A DNA stretch of 64,000 nucleotides from Scatophagus argus. Its lineage: Eukaryota > Chordata > Actinopteri > Scatophagidae. Shown here one piece after another: positions 39,701-51,410 of this stretch; the first letter of the stretch is position 1, and each line of letters opens with the position of its first letter. Location of the stretch: contig NC_058494.1 of assembly GCF_020382885.2 (NCBI RefSeq), forward strand, positions 28,375,225 to 28,439,224. The letters are read 5' to 3'. Position numbers and translations under genes: made by a program. Under the pieces are notes generated by a model. The model did no database searches. It worked only from the letters and a program-made list of their open reading frames with translations, and was not told the origin of the DNA.

Positions 39701-41559
39701 ATCGTTCCCTTTGGTCAGTCTCACCTACACAACACCACAGTGTTTGTATTAGAGAACCAGTTCTTCAGTACAGTATCTGCCCAGTACAGCACCAGAACCG
39801 CTGACCTTCTGATCAGGGACAACCACTCTGTGTCAAGTCCCAAGTCAGCTAATGCAAACCCAAAATAAGTCGCAAGTCATTTGAGGCAAGTCCAAGTCAA
39901 GTCTCGATTCAGTTCAGAGAAGTTAAAAGTCAGCTGGTCCAAACGGGGTCTCAAGTGAATTCAGACAACTACCAGTTAAATCTGCCAAGACAAGTCCAAG
40001 TGTAAGTCCAGCCTGATCTCAAATCAAGTGAGTAATGACCGCTTCCTGACTCTGCAGGTCTGATGTACATGCTGCTGAAACACCTGGTGGACCGGTACAA
40101 CATGTACTATGCCTACCTGCCCTCCAAACTGGACAAGAAGATCCACTCCGGAGCCGTCACCCAGGTGGTGGCTGCTCCCATCCTCTGCCTCTTCTGGCTG
40201 CTCTTCTTCTCAACAGTACGCACAGGTAAGCCCCGCCCCCCTGCTGGACAATCCAAATTCCAAAGTCCAAACCATGTCCAAATTACGTCGGTCACAACGA
40301 TTCCAAGTCAGATCTCAAGTCATTTTTGATGTCTCTTCTCAAGTCATCCAAAGAGAACCCAGAGTCAGCAGAACAGTAATGCATTACGGGATGAAAAGAG
40401 GTAATCCATCAGGTGTTCCCAGTCGACTGTGTCAGACCAGGTGCGGCGGGTAACACACCTGTGAGCCGGTTTAAAAATCAGCAAACAGTTAGAGTTCGCT
40501 TTAATGACCTGATACCCGAGTCGTCTTTTGCGATGAGCTGCTGCAAGAAGAAATATCCAGTTTGTTCTTTATGTGAGAAAGAAAGAAAAGACAAAAATCT
40601 AACCCTGAGTTGGTAGGAGCCGCGGGTTTGTGACCGGATGGAGTTGAATGCTAGCTAACACTAACTGCTAATGTGCTGTCAGGTTTCGAGACGCCGACCT
40701 CCATGTTTACTCTGGTGGTGCTGATCGTCACCATCGTGGTCTGTCTGTCTCACGTCTGTTTCGGCCACTTCAAGTATCTCAGCGCTCACAACTACAAGGT
40801 ACAGCAGCTGTTTGTGTTAAAGGCTCTAAAATCACGAGTATGAAGCAGGAAGGTTGCTGTTCAGTTTGCTGTCTCACTCCGTGTCTTTGTCTCAGATCGA
40901 CACCAAGGAGACCGATGGGGACACTATCGAGAACGGGCGTCCAACTCGTCCCTCGTCCTCCCCCAGCACTAAGTCTCAGGTGAGTGAATCTAACTTACCA
41001 AAGTTTACTAGCGTGTGACCAAAGGGGCTCGAATTCTTGAGTTTGTTGGTTTGTTAGCGTGCTTTGTTGTGAGCCTCCAGAAACTTGTTCAGTCCTTTGA
41101 CTAACGACCCTCGACTGTTGTACCAGACCTCTCATCTCATGTTTTAGGACTTCTTACTTTTGGTCTCCGTAGAGATGAAACACGAGTTGTCAAACAGTAA
41201 CTTTATTTCCTGATTATTATCCAAGTTCCATAAATCTCATCATTCATCACTGAATAAGACGAGAACCAGTGCTGATGCTGACGAGTTCCCAGTCTGTGGC
41301 GTTGTCCTGCTGGTTAACCTGTCGCTTGTGGTTTCATGTTCTCCAGCAGCAGCAGCAGCAGCAGCACCAGCAGCAGCAGCAGATGTACATCGCCCAGGTG
41401 CTCCAGGACCCGAATTCAGATGAGCCGGGTGGCGGCAGCGGCGAGGAGGACCGAGGGTCTTCCCAGGACGAGGAGATGCTGAACGGTGGGAACAGCATCA
41501 ATGAGGCGGATTTTCAGTCAGGGGAGGACAGTCTGATCGCCAACGAGGTCCACCAGTAG
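30735..41559 (+). CDS. tmem63b: TMEM63B, mechano/osmosensitive cation channel (OSCA/TMEM63)
   Basis: Exons: 30735-30926, 31676-31755, one of 31944-31982 or 32625-32663, 33047-33137, 33251-33288, 33848-33990, 35046-35097, 35547-35655, 35929-35999, 36341-36421, 36541-36664, 37043-37176, 37505-37642, 37734-37887, 37988-38094, 38665-38751, 38845-38910, 39282-39444, 39608-39713, 40058-40225, 40683-40798, 40896-40979, 41347-41559: 851 aa in phase (human 832). Blocks that fix the call: [70 protein letters not shown] (cytosolic RRM-like domain), [76 protein letters not shown] and [19 protein letters not shown]. The tail has a Gln/His run and ends SLIANEVHQ. It forms a calcium-permeable channel in plasma and lysosomal membranes. 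Confidence 0.96.
31068..31165 (-). mobile_element. Degraded piece of the GGATGGATGG-type SINE
   Basis: GGGGGTCTGGAGCTTGACCC, then ACAGGCCGCCAAACC and CTCACATTCACACCTACGGC follow the reversed SINE body seen at 11458-11760, with many differences. It lies in the first tmem63b intron after the start exon. Confidence 0.55.
31190..31250. repeat. 11-bp tandem, about six copies
   Basis: Units of GTGACCCGGCT and GTGGTCCGGCT alternate in a tmem63b intron. Confidence 0.75.
31944..31982 (+). CDS. tmem63b: tmem63b cassette exon A (39 nt)
   Basis: Acceptor TCCTGAAG and strong donor GTACGT bound 39 nt that translate, in phase, to (R)[12 protein letters not shown](Y). Joined to the 33047 exon it gives ECEYVASAMHS, the residue run of the human 13-residue exon end (EQEYVASAMHG). 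It is an alternative to the exon at 32625-32663. Confidence 0.75.
32625..32663 (+). CDS. tmem63b: tmem63b cassette exon B (39 nt)
   Basis: Acceptor TCACTCAG and donor GTAACC bound 39 nt that translate to [12 protein letters not shown] in the same phase as exon A. The Arg-rich start resembles the human exon (LRRQERDRVEQE). Either exon, both, or neither would keep the frame. Confidence 0.75.
33514..33645 (+). repeat. About 130-bp repeat, copy 1 (tmem63b intron)
   Basis: GAATGTGGGCCTGCTTTCAC, GCGTGGGCTACGGGGGTCAC and CCCCTACCTGACCCAAACC match the copy at 36678-36820 closely. The family is unknown to me. Confidence 0.8.
36678..36820 (+). repeat. About 140-bp repeat, copy 2 (tmem63b intron)
   Basis: Same unit as 33514-33645, with a short extra segment (TGTTCTCAAGAGGGGC). 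It starts about 14 bases after the donor of the exon ending 36664, leaving that donor intact. Confidence 0.8.
38201..38397 (-). mobile_element. Truncated tRNA-derived SINE in a tmem63b intron
   Basis: It begins AGAAGAAGAATCACTTTATT and runs through TTCGTCTTCTACATTTGACC and GCAGTGGGCAGCATCAAGCG to TGCCTTGCTCAAG. It is very close to the copies at 12419 and 53190. The tRNA head is absent. Confidence 0.85.
38398..38640. repeat. Degenerate AAGTC-rich tract
   Basis: Irregular AAGTCAAGTC, CAAGTCC and CAAATC words fill the intron up to the exon at 38665. Similar tracts occur at 39830-40010 and 40255-40350. Confidence 0.65.
39830..40350. repeat. AAGTC-rich tracts in two neighbouring tmem63b introns
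   Basis: Two tracts, 39830-40010 and 40255-40350, flank the exon at 40058-40225 and share AAGTCCAAGTCAAGTC-type words with 38398-38640. They look like decayed copies of a simple repeat. Confidence 0.6.
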
Positions 41560-44500
41560 CGGGAGGCGGAGCTAGAGGGGAGGTGGAGCTAGTTGAGGGT
41601 CCATACCCACACACAGTTAACAAATAAAACTGACTGGTGTATCACTACACATACGGACACGCACAGACTGACTGACACGGTTAGCTCCACCCCCTCCCAG
41701 CTTGAAGACTTGACCCTGACCTTTGACGCCGGCGCCAGGTTGCCAACATCCGGTCCTGCACGTCTGTGGAAACTTGATGAACATCGAAATGTCACCACAG
41801 GAAGTCACTGTACATAACCACAAAGCCAAAAGTTTTTCCTTTGTTTTCTTGGGGGAGGGGACAGGATTTAAAAATTTGTGCCTGGGCTGGATTTTGTTTG
41901 TTCGCACTCGTGTCTTGACGCCTGATCCCACCTCGGGTCGCCGGTACTCGACCTGTTAAGGGGTCAAACCTGACGCAGACACGTCTTCTTCCTCAGCCTG
42001 ATGCACTCCTCCGAATGAACGCCAGCCATTACCGCCGTCCTCCGACATCGGAGTGCTGAATAAGTCGCCAACGCCAGCTCTCGTAGAGGTAGAAGCCTTG
42101 CTTATGCAGACACATCGCGGTCTCCCTTCTCTGTTTGCCGTCCTTCTGTTTGTGAGGCCTGTGGGTCACCTGGAAGTTTTGGGTTTCTTTGACCTGCCAA
42201 GCTTTCACTGCATGTTGCTCAAAGTGATGTCTGGATATTTGAGCGCGCCACCTTCGGACGATGTCATCCATTACGCGACTGTAGTGGCCAATGAACTCGT
42301 CAGATCGCCACGCCGGTCTCAGCAGCACTCGGCAGAGTTCAGCTCCACGTTCTGCTCTCCTTGACTGATGAACCACTGGACTCAACACGAGAAGACTTTT
42401 CTTTTCTGGTTTCGATTTCACCTGAACTACCTTAAATCATGACACCTGACAAAGGGAACAAGATGTTTGTGTCTGTGTAGGTTTAGCAGTCAGGACTTTG
42501 TGAAGACGTTCTGACACTTGCAGCAGTCGTGTAGTTTGAGCTCGGGTGGACGCAGAAGAGCGGCGCTTTTCGTCCGGACGGTCTGCCCTCCACGCCTGAA
42601 GCTGTCAGGACTCTCAAGGGAAAATGTTTTCTGTTTGTGTGTGTTTTGAAGTGTGCGTGCGTGTGTCCAGTAGCTTGTTGTGCACCGATCCGCGTCATGA
42701 AGCGTTCCACATCACCAGGTAACCAAACACACAGCAGCATCTGTTCCCGTACTGTGCAATTAGTCCAACAAAAGGACAAAAGGTTTCCCTTTCACTTTGG
42801 TACACAGGTTTGACGTTCAAGTCTTCTGCAGACTTCAGCAGAGTCAGATCTGCAGTACTTTTACTGCAGTACTGCTGCAGGTGGAGCCTAAATGGTCGCG
42901 ACTTGGAGATTTAGTCTGACCCACCCTGCTCAGTCTTGCCCTGATATTCCGACCCTGATCTCAGTCCTCCCGCCCCAACCCAACCAACGATAGCTAAGAG
43001 TACTGGTCAGTTTAAAGAAAGACGGGACATGGTGTCCGGGGCTCGTTTAGCCTAGCTTAGCACAGTCAGTGGAAGCAGAGTGACGCTGTTAGCCTCGCGC
43101 CATCAAAGAGGGGCCACCCTCAAACAAATCGAGGTCTGTCATTGCATTCTCTCATTAGTATCCATCTGTGCCTCCAAATGCAAGCTATTGTTTCAGTGGA
43201 GGCTAAGACTGAAGTACTAGCGGGGGGTTAGCTTCCAGGTCCTGACTCACTTATGGGTCGAACCAAATATCTAAAAAGCACAGCTGAATTTCACACCAAC
43301 TTCCAAGGTGATTTCTCTCTCTCTCTTCTGATGAAGCTGGGCTAGCAGTTTCCCCCTGCTTCCAGTGTTTGTGCTAAGCTAGTCCAAACATTTAAGCTCT
43401 TAACTCCGGCGTCACATGAAAATAAAGCTTCAGCTGTGGCTCTGATGTAGGATACCTTCACGTATGGCAGGAGGGTCGGTCATCACTTTCCCGAGATCCT
43501 CGTGGCGTCTGATGATGTGTGCCAGCCGGGGTTCTTTCTGCTGATTGGAGGGTTTTTTAAATGGCCTGCCGCTGCGTCCTCATGCTAAAACACGCTAACT
43601 GTTCATCACGTGGCTTCATTCTCCTGATCGCTGGTTTCAGGTCAGTTCAGTGATAATCAAATTTTAAGTGACTTGTTAAGTTTTTAAAGGACACCCGTAA
43701 GCCAATCAGAATCTGGTGTTTTCCAGGTAGTTTCTACAGCATAAATGTGTTCTTTTAACTTAGCGTTCAGGTGTGCAGGATGGTTAAATTGCGTTCGTCA
43801 GGGGGCTGACTCCTCTCAGTCCCAGCATGCACTTCACAGTCAGCACACACAGCATCAGAACTGCTCCTTTATTTCACCCACCATTTGACTAAAGAAGCTT
43901 CGTATTTCTACCTGGTGACCTTCAAATTGCCTTAGCAACAGGAACAGGAAGTCAGCCCGACTGGCAGTGACATCATCAGGAAGTGAAGAGTTTAAAAAAA
44001 CAAGCTTTTCAAACATTTCAGTGCGGCGAAGTGACAACGACACAATAGTCTCAGGTGTTTGTTTTCCTAAGATGTTTACATCAGCTTCTGTTGCTCATTT
44101 TGATTTTGTCATGTTCTGCAGTGTGTGTGTGTGTGTGAGTGTGTGTGGACACAGAGCTGGACTATGAAAGCTGTAGCCACCAGGACATTAGTCGTAGTCT
44201 TCGTCGGCTGGTGGCAACACGCTGGAGAACCCGCAGCCTTTGTGTCCAGATGATTTCTGAATTTGGTTCTCGGTTCTTCACCTCCAGCAGAGGATCTGCT
44301 GTCAGGCGCTCCAGTCGTGATTGTACGCACATGAAAGATAAAACTGAAAGAGAGCTCAAAGGATCCGGATCCGAGGTCCGAGAACGGAGCCTGAGCTCAG
44401 CAGCTCTCAGGCCGAGGAGGCGCCAGGCGTTCGCGTGGCGGCTGCTCGTTACTTTTCGCTCTGTTAGAATACAAAAGCTCAGATTCAGTTGGTTTCATCT

Positions 44501-45680
44501 CGTAACCCTAAAATAAACACGTGATCATCATGTGGTCTCCAGGCTGAGAAGAAACCACCTGATCAGTAAGTCCTGATTGAGGTTCACTCTTCTTGTAGAG
44601 TTGATGTTGAGACCATTAGGCTCAGTGTTGATCACTGCTGCATGACAGTCCCATCAGTAGAAACCACAGTGACTTTAAATAATGTGAAAACTAGAACCTC
44701 GGTGTGGTTCCTTCTGTTCTGCTCTTCAGTCTCCTGGATCAGCACTGACTGACTGGAGCGATGATCAGGCTGATGAGTCGCGTCATGAGATGAAGCTCAG
44801 CGCGTAACAAAGCACTCCTGAGCTGCGGATAACGAAACCCCCGTTTGGCGGAAACCTGAACGGCTCGACGGGTTCTTTAAAACCCGCCAGCCTTCATGTT
44901 CCTGTCACAGCTTCTCCCAGTCTGAAGCTGACCAAACGATCTCACGATGAGGTCTGCTCGGCGCCTGCTCCGGAGGTCTTCGTCCGATCTCCATCAGCAG
45001 GTGGAGTCAAACCGTAGATGTTCAAACTACCTTTTTATTCTCAGGTCCATTTGGACTCCAGTCGGCGTTTCATCTGTCGGTGAAACCCACTGAGGTGTGT
45101 TCGAAAACGCGTCACCACGCGGGTCAAAGGTCGACTGAAGAGCTGAACTGAAGGCCGAGAGCTGCTGCGTTCACTGACCCCTGAGTGTCGCGGGAACTTT
45201 CTCATTAAAAACTGGTCTGTGTGATATTTTTGTAAGCTGCTGACTGAAGTATTTGATACTGAACACGTATTAAAGATAGCTGTGACGATGCTGTTGTAAC
45301 ATGTAACTAAAAGTTTTTAATAATCAGCCGCTACTTTTTGCTTTTCTTAGTTTTTTAAATTGTTGCTCAACTTACTGAGGTTGTAAAAATGTGAAGTGAA
45401 GACAGACGAGTGTGAAACAAACGTCGGCTACTGGAAATGAAAACCGTGTGTGTAAAATAAAATGTGTGTAAATAGCCATGAAACTGCACTGTCGTCGTCG
45501 CAGACGGACACGACTCGGCGTCTCCTCTCACAGAACTAACAGGCTGTCGGTCCGTTTCAGGCTTTAAGTTATTGCTGTGTCACTATTTATTTTCACTTTG
45601 GGTTACAGGTTGTATGTACAGTGAAACATTTGTCCTGTTAATGTTACTTGATCAATAAAATTGGCTTTCATCTGTCGAGT
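41560..45680 (+). other. tmem63b: tmem63b 3' UTR
   Basis: About 4.1 kb without another gene follows the stop. AATAAA-type signals lie at several points, with the last and best placed at 45654-45659 (GATCAATAAAATTGGC). The rrbp1-like gene ends at about 45930 on the other strand, so the two genes converge within about 300 bases. Shorter transcripts using earlier signals, such as the one near 45458, are possible. Confidence 0.6.
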
Positions 45681-45934
45681 TGTTCTTTGAGTTTGCTGAT
45701 GTCCGAGCAGACAGATCACATCCTGTTTCGGTACAAACACGTCGCGCGACGCTGAGATCCGCTGTAACCATGGTAACCGGGCACGAGGACGTGAGGCGGT
45801 TCACACCGACGTCTCCTCCTTCGCCTCGACCGTCACCTCCTGCACAAACACAAGATAAACATTTTTAGTTTGTAATTTTGGCCAAAATGAAAGTCAGAAA
45901 AAATGTTGCTGAGTCATCATTTGTTGTTTGTGTT

Positions 45935-45972
45935 AAAATAACTTTATTGATCCCCCTGAGGGAAATTAGGTT
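45935..45972 (-). terminator. Poly(A) signal of the rrbp1-like gene inside a repeat tail
   Basis: On the minus strand GGATCAATAAAGTTA gives AATAAA (plus 45943-45948). The surrounding TTTATTGATCCCCCTGAGGG and AAATT match the tail found at 27570-27595, so the signal appears to come from an old retroposon tail. Confidence 0.55.
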
Positions 45973-45986
45973 GTCATAAATTTGTG

Positions 45987-48900
45987 TTAAATTTGTGTTG
46001 GTGTCGCGTTAGCAGTTTTTCCTAATTGTTCTTTTCTGACTGTGATGTGACGACTGGCAGGTTGGCGGCGTCGTTCTGACGTCTCCTGCGAGTTTGGTGT
46101 TGGCGTCGAGACCTCGGATCGCTGACGAGCCTCCAGCTGCCCCCGCAGCGCCGTCGCTTCCTGTCGAGCCTGAAAGGCAGAAGAGAAGTTTGAGACGTGA
46201 TGTTGGGTGTGACAGATGTGCGCCGCTGCGGCGCCGTGTCCGGCTGCTGTCGCTGCTCCTGCTCCACCTGCAGCCTCACGCACACCTGCTGCAGCTGGGA
46301 TCGCACCTGACCGCACACACTCGAGCCCAGCATGACGCCATTTCTGACGCCGAGTTCTGTCTGGACGGTTTGTGGTGAGCTGCTGCCCCATGCGGGTTCT
46401 GATGGACCACAGAGACCCAAACTCACACTGTTTAGTTCAGCACAGGCAAACAAACCGAGGAATCAGCAGAGACAAAGTCCAAACAAACCAGGAAGACAAA
46501 AGACGCGAGCGAATGACGAGCTGGCAGAGAGACAAAGACGACGCAGGAGACCAGACAGGTGAAACTGATCAGGGCGGAGTCAGCGCTCACTGGGGCAGGA
46601 GAACAAGGACAGGAAGTGCAGACTGGGAGACGCAGCTGATCCTCGACAGCTGGTGAAACTGTTGCTGGCCTTGTGGACTTTGTCCCGACTCATTCCTCTG
46701 GAACCTGAATCCCTGCGTCTGAATTGAAGACTGTGAGTTTGACTTGTCTTCTCCAAGTCGTGGTTTGGTCCTCTGTGTCTCCTCACAGTCAGATCTGATC
46801 GTGTGTGAGGTTCAGACCTGAGCGAGCTCCTCACTGCAGCTCTGGGTGAAGCTGGACTCCTCCACCTGCTTCTCCAGCTGGGCCTCCAGCAGCATCAGCT
46901 GCTCCTTCAGCTGAGACACAAACTCAACGTCAACATCCAAAACACGCCGAAAACCACCGACAAGTCGAGAGCCTGAGAGGACGCACCTGCCGAGTGTCTT
47001 CTGTCTCCGTCCTCCTCGACTTGACAGACAAAAGTCAGAATGTGAAGTCCACACATGGAACCTGTGTGTCTCACTGTCTGACTGCTTCACTGTGTGTCTC
47101 ACTGTCTCACTGTGTGTCTCACTGAGTGTCTGACTGTCTCACCAAGTGCCTGACTGCTTCACTGTGTGTCTCACTGCGTGTCTCACTGCGTGTCTCAATG
47201 AGTGTCTCACTGTGTGTCTCACTGAGTGTCTGACTGCTTGTCTCACTGTCTCACTGTGTGTCTCACTGAGTGTCTGACTGCTTGTCTCACTGTGTGTCTC
47301 ACTGAGTGTCTCAATGAGTGTCTCACTGAGTGTCTGACTGGCTCACCAAGTGTCTCACTGTCTCACCAAGTGTCTCACTGTCTGACTGGCTCACTGCATG
47401 TCTCACTGTGTGTCTCACTGTTTGTCTGACTGTCTCACTGTGTGTCTCACTGCATGTCTCACTGTGTGTCTCACTGTTTGTCTGACTGTCTCACTGTGTG
47501 GCTCACTGTTTGTCTCACTGCTTGTCTCACTGTCTCACTGTGTGTCTCACTGCTTGTCTCACTGCGTGTCTCACTGTTTGTCTCACAGCGTGTCTCACTG
47601 TTTGTCTGACTGTCTCACTGTGTGTCTCACTGTTTGTCTCACTGCGTGTCTCACTGTGTGTCTCACTATTTGACTGTCTCACTGTTTGTCTCACTGTCTC
47701 ACTGTTTGTCTCACTGTTTGTCTGACTGTCTCACTGCGTGTCTCACTGCGTGTCTCACTGTGTGTCTCACTATGTGTCTCACTGTTTGTCTGACTGTCTC
47801 ACTGCTTGTCTCACTGTGTGTCTCACTGTTTGTCTGACTGTCTCACCAAGTGCCTGACTGCTTCACTGTGTGTCTCACTGCGTGTCTCACTGCGTGTCTC
47901 ACTGTGTGTCTCACTGTGTGTCTCACTATGTGTCTCACTGTTTGTCTGACTGTCTCACTGCTTGTCTCACTGTGTGTCTCACTGTTTGTCTGACTGTCTC
48001 ACTGCGTGTCTCACTGCGTGTCTCACTGTGTGTCTCACTGTGTGTCTCACTGTTTGTCTGACTGTCTCACTGTTTGTCTCTGCTGTTCGGCTGCAGTCAG
48101 TTTGTCCTTCCACGCGTTTTCTTCTTCTTTGGTGTGCCGCTGCAGAGCCTGAAGCTTCGCCTCCTGTGAGACAAACAACAAAACTGGCTTCATCTTCTGA
48201 CGGAAAGCAGAAGTCAACATGAGCAGAATCAGACGACTGAAAGCTGAACTTTACGGTTTCCTGCAGCAGCTTCTCGTTGTGATCGGACTCCGCCTGCAGC
48301 TCCGCCCGTTTCCTCTCGGCTTCGCTCAGCCTCCGCCGCAGCTGAGCAACGACAAAAAAACTCGTCAGACACAAACACTCGGTCAGGCACACGAGACAAA
48401 AGCTCCTGTGTCCCCTGGTCCAGGTGAGAGGAAGAGGACTTCACTCCATCATGGATCCTGTTGACGCGCTGACGACGTGTGGACGTCTCTAATTTGAATC
48501 AGTGACCCATAAGTGAGTCAGTTATTTCTGTAAACAGAACATCCCGAAACGTTTCTGAGATTCAGACTTCCTGAAAAGGTTCTCAGGTTCTAAACTTCCA
48601 CAAAATCAGGTCCTTGAAAAAAGCTTCCAGCTCATAAGAAACACTGAGATTCTGAAGAAGTGTTGCGGTCCCCCTAATCCCCGAGCCTCCTGTCCATTTT
48701 GTCTTCCCGTGTTTTGCTCTCTGGCTCGCAGGCACACCCGCACTCAATCATCCAATCAAAGCGCTGCGTACATCAGACTTTTGTCTCTGCTCGGCATGTC
48801 GTGTTTTCCCGTGTCTCAGTCCTCTGGCCTCTTTCTGCTGGTCGGCTCCAGGTTGGGGTTTGAACATAAACCCTTCTGACTGTACTGGTTTTCAAAGTGA

Positions 48901-50352
48901 GCCTCAGTGAAGACCGTGTGAGAGTCCCTGAACATGTTTCTCAGAAGACTTTCTGCAGTTCTTATCAGTGTGTGAAACGTGTCTGTGTGAGGAGAAGGTT
49001 TTGTGTTTTTACCTCAGAGTGAGAGCTCTCTGCGTGAACAGTTCCAGCCAGGTGTCCTGAAAACACACACCTTACATAAGTCATGGATGATTAACTACAT
49101 CAACACTGGCATGCTAACTGACTGAGGCTAAAGCTAACAGTTAGCCTTGTTTTCATGAGACAGTGAAGAGCTAGTTGGTCCTGATGTAATGCGACAAAGA
49201 AAAAGTTGTAGCCTGGTGCTGTTTTCATTTTTACAACATAGAAGACTTGTGATGCCTATCAGTGTTTAGCTCTCTTGGATAACCTTTGCTGGTGTTGTTA
49301 AAGTGTCAAGAGATGCTAATTTTAAAGCTTGAACGCTCTCAGTCAATGTCTCAGAGCTTTTCCTAGCTTAACCTGTAACCTGTAACTGTACGTTAACTCT
49401 AGGCTACTGCAGGCAGTTAGCAGGACATGCTAACATACTGCAAGCAGTTAGCAGGACATGCTAACATACTGCAGGCGGTTAGCAGGACATGCTAACATTA
49501 CAGTACAGTACATATGCGACACACAACATGCAGTGAAACACACAGGAGCAGTGGGCTGCCACGTCAGGCGCCCGGGGAGCAATTGAGGAGGATAAGTGCC
49601 TCGCTCAAGGGCACATCAGCCAGCTGGAAGAGGGGGGAGCATTGATCAGTCGGCTGAGTTGGCTACATGCTAACAGAAACACTGACCGCTCAATCAATGC
49701 AGCAGCTTCCTGCTGCATTGATTTCAGCTGCAAACACACTTCCTCCAGCCGCCGCTGCTGAGCGCGCTCGGTGTCTGCATGGTCCAGCTGCGCAGACAGA
49801 CAGAAAACAGCTGGAGCTGTCATGTTAGAAATAAGTCACTCTTCAAAGCAAGTAAGAAAGCACAAACGCAGCAGGTGAGTCTTTCTCTCATGTGACATTT
49901 CAGAGCAACAGTTCTGGATTTTGGTCCTGGACTCGGGACCGTTCTTGCTCGGCGGCAGCCATTTTGACCTCCAGGCTCTTTCTGAGCTCCTCGCAAGCTT
50001 GCAGAGCATCAGTGCGCTCGGTTAACTCCCGCTCCAGACGGGTGCAGTCCCGCCTGAGACGGACCAGCTCTTCATTCTGCCTGCAGGGTTAGGATTAGAC
50101 TGGATGTTGAACTGACTGACAGGTGTCAAGTTAGGCTGGTTTTTAGAGAACTCGTTGGATAAATCCACAGTAATGGCCTCTGTGGCTCATGTTTACTTGA
50201 TCACATTAGTAAGTGAACCTGCCTTGTGTGTGTTACCTGCTCTCGGCCTGGCTAGTCGCCTGGTTCAGGGCCTCTCGGAGGATGGAGTTCTCTTGCTGCA
50301 GTCGAGCCAGCTGAGCGTTGGGGCCGTTCTCCAGCTGGTCCTGCAGACTCAT
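45987..50352 (-). CDS. rrbp1: Ribosome-binding protein 1 (p180)-like coiled-coil fragment gene
   Basis: Vertebrate RRBP1 is a large ER protein with an N-terminal membrane anchor, a basic decapeptide-repeat region and a long coiled coil. Only coiled-coil exons are here: 50237-50352 (LQDQLENGPNAQLARLQQEN), about 49930-50080 (NEELVRLRRDCTRLERELTE), 49687-49787, perhaps 49014-49057, 48255-48341 (LRRRLSEAERKRAELQAESD), 48071-48163 (EENAWKDKLTAAEQQRQ), 46818-46910, about 46214-46306 and 45987-46170. The order follows human RRBP1. The first Met is at the start of the 50352 exon; the upstream exon at about 51411-51490 does not supply an anchor in frame. The simple junctions around 49014-49787 do not keep frame, so an exon is missed or the gene is decaying. 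Human synteny with pet117-kat14 supports the identity. Confidence 0.65.
47085..48071. repeat. About 1-kb minisatellite, TGTCTCACTG-type unit
   Basis: Units of about 10-13 bases (GTCTCACTGTGT, GTCTGACTGTCT, GTCTCACTGCGT) repeat in the intron after the rrbp1-like exon 48071-48163. On the gene strand each unit reads CAGTGAGACA, which resembles a 5' splice site; the true donor of that exon (ACA followed by GTGAGA) is the first unit. MSHCLSHC-type frames are artefacts. Confidence 0.92.
49405..49500. repeat. Short tandem, about 34-bp unit, three copies
   Basis: GCAGGCAGTTAGCAGGACAT plus GCTAACATACT recurs three times with one or two changes each, in an intron of the rrbp1-like gene. Confidence 0.8.
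49505..49640 (-). mobile_element. Fragment of the tRNA-derived SINE family
   Basis: ATGCAGTGAAACACACAGGA, AGGCGCCCGGGGAGCAATTG and GCTCAAGGGCACATCAGCC match the middle of the 53190-53537 copy. Both ends are missing. Confidence 0.75.
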
Positions 50353-51410
50353 CTGTTCCAGTTTAAACAGCCAGTTAGCCAAACCCACCACAAAGCCTGC
50401 ATTTCTTGTTAGGGTTAGTTAGCTTGTAGCCTGAAGAAAAGCGAAACCTTTGTCGTCCTTCATGCACTCTAGAGGATGAGCCCTTTGTTCCTCTAGCATG
50501 GCCCTCAGCACAAACAGGTGTTCAGACAGAACAGATACATCATGGGGATGATGCTGACATCACGTCTGCTCTCTACAGTGATTGGTCAGCTGGATGAAAG
50601 TGGGCAGGGCAACTTCTCTCTCCAGCCTTTCTTTTACTTGTGAACAATGACTTGCGACAGAAATGATTGATACGATAAATCTGTGGACTGACATAAAGAC
50701 CGAGTCCATGTCCATGAGCTGCCAGAGCTGAATCAACTAAAAGCACAGATCACTCCTTTAAACGGATATATTGACCTTTTTCTGCTGATCAGTGAGTGGA
50801 GGTCAAAGTTCACCGTCAGCAAAACTCATCTGATTCAATTTTAACCCACATTCACTGAACATTTCAAACAGCCGCTTGCATTCAAAAGCTCCAACCAACC
50901 AAAGCATCAAATAATCAACACATTTTGTTGCTTCTAGTGAAGTAAATTGTCTTCCCTCAGTTGGAGTTTGAGTTGGAGTCCGACAACAGAAATCAGAAAA
51001 ACATCCAGAATATAACGAAATAAATTTAACACAGTTTGAGTATCTGAAGGTCTGACACACACACACACACACACACAGCAGTTATGTACCGTAAACTTCA
51101 TGCTAAACTCAGGTGAGTCACACCTGGTTTGAACCGTTCTGTCATCAGAGACAAACTGCATTAAAGAACAAACAGGCTGCATGTTTCATCCTCAATAAAA
51201 TCAGTCAAACAAATTTTTCTGTCCAAACTGCACATCAGAACATCCTGCTGTTTTGAAGTCTATTTCTGATCATTTCTGAACTTTGTGACTGTCAGTCCAC
51301 GTCACTGTGACAGGACGTCTGTAGTTTCAGTCAGTTGGCTCAGTTCAGCCGTCAAAGAAAAGAAATTAAAGTGAAATTAAATTCCATAAGCTCAAAAGAG
51401 TTTTTCTCAC

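Noticed and set aside
47226-48222. Series of His/Cys/Leu/Ser repeat proteins on the plus strand
   Set aside because: They are the TGTCTCACTG minisatellite read in frame; the transcript of the host gene runs on the other strand.
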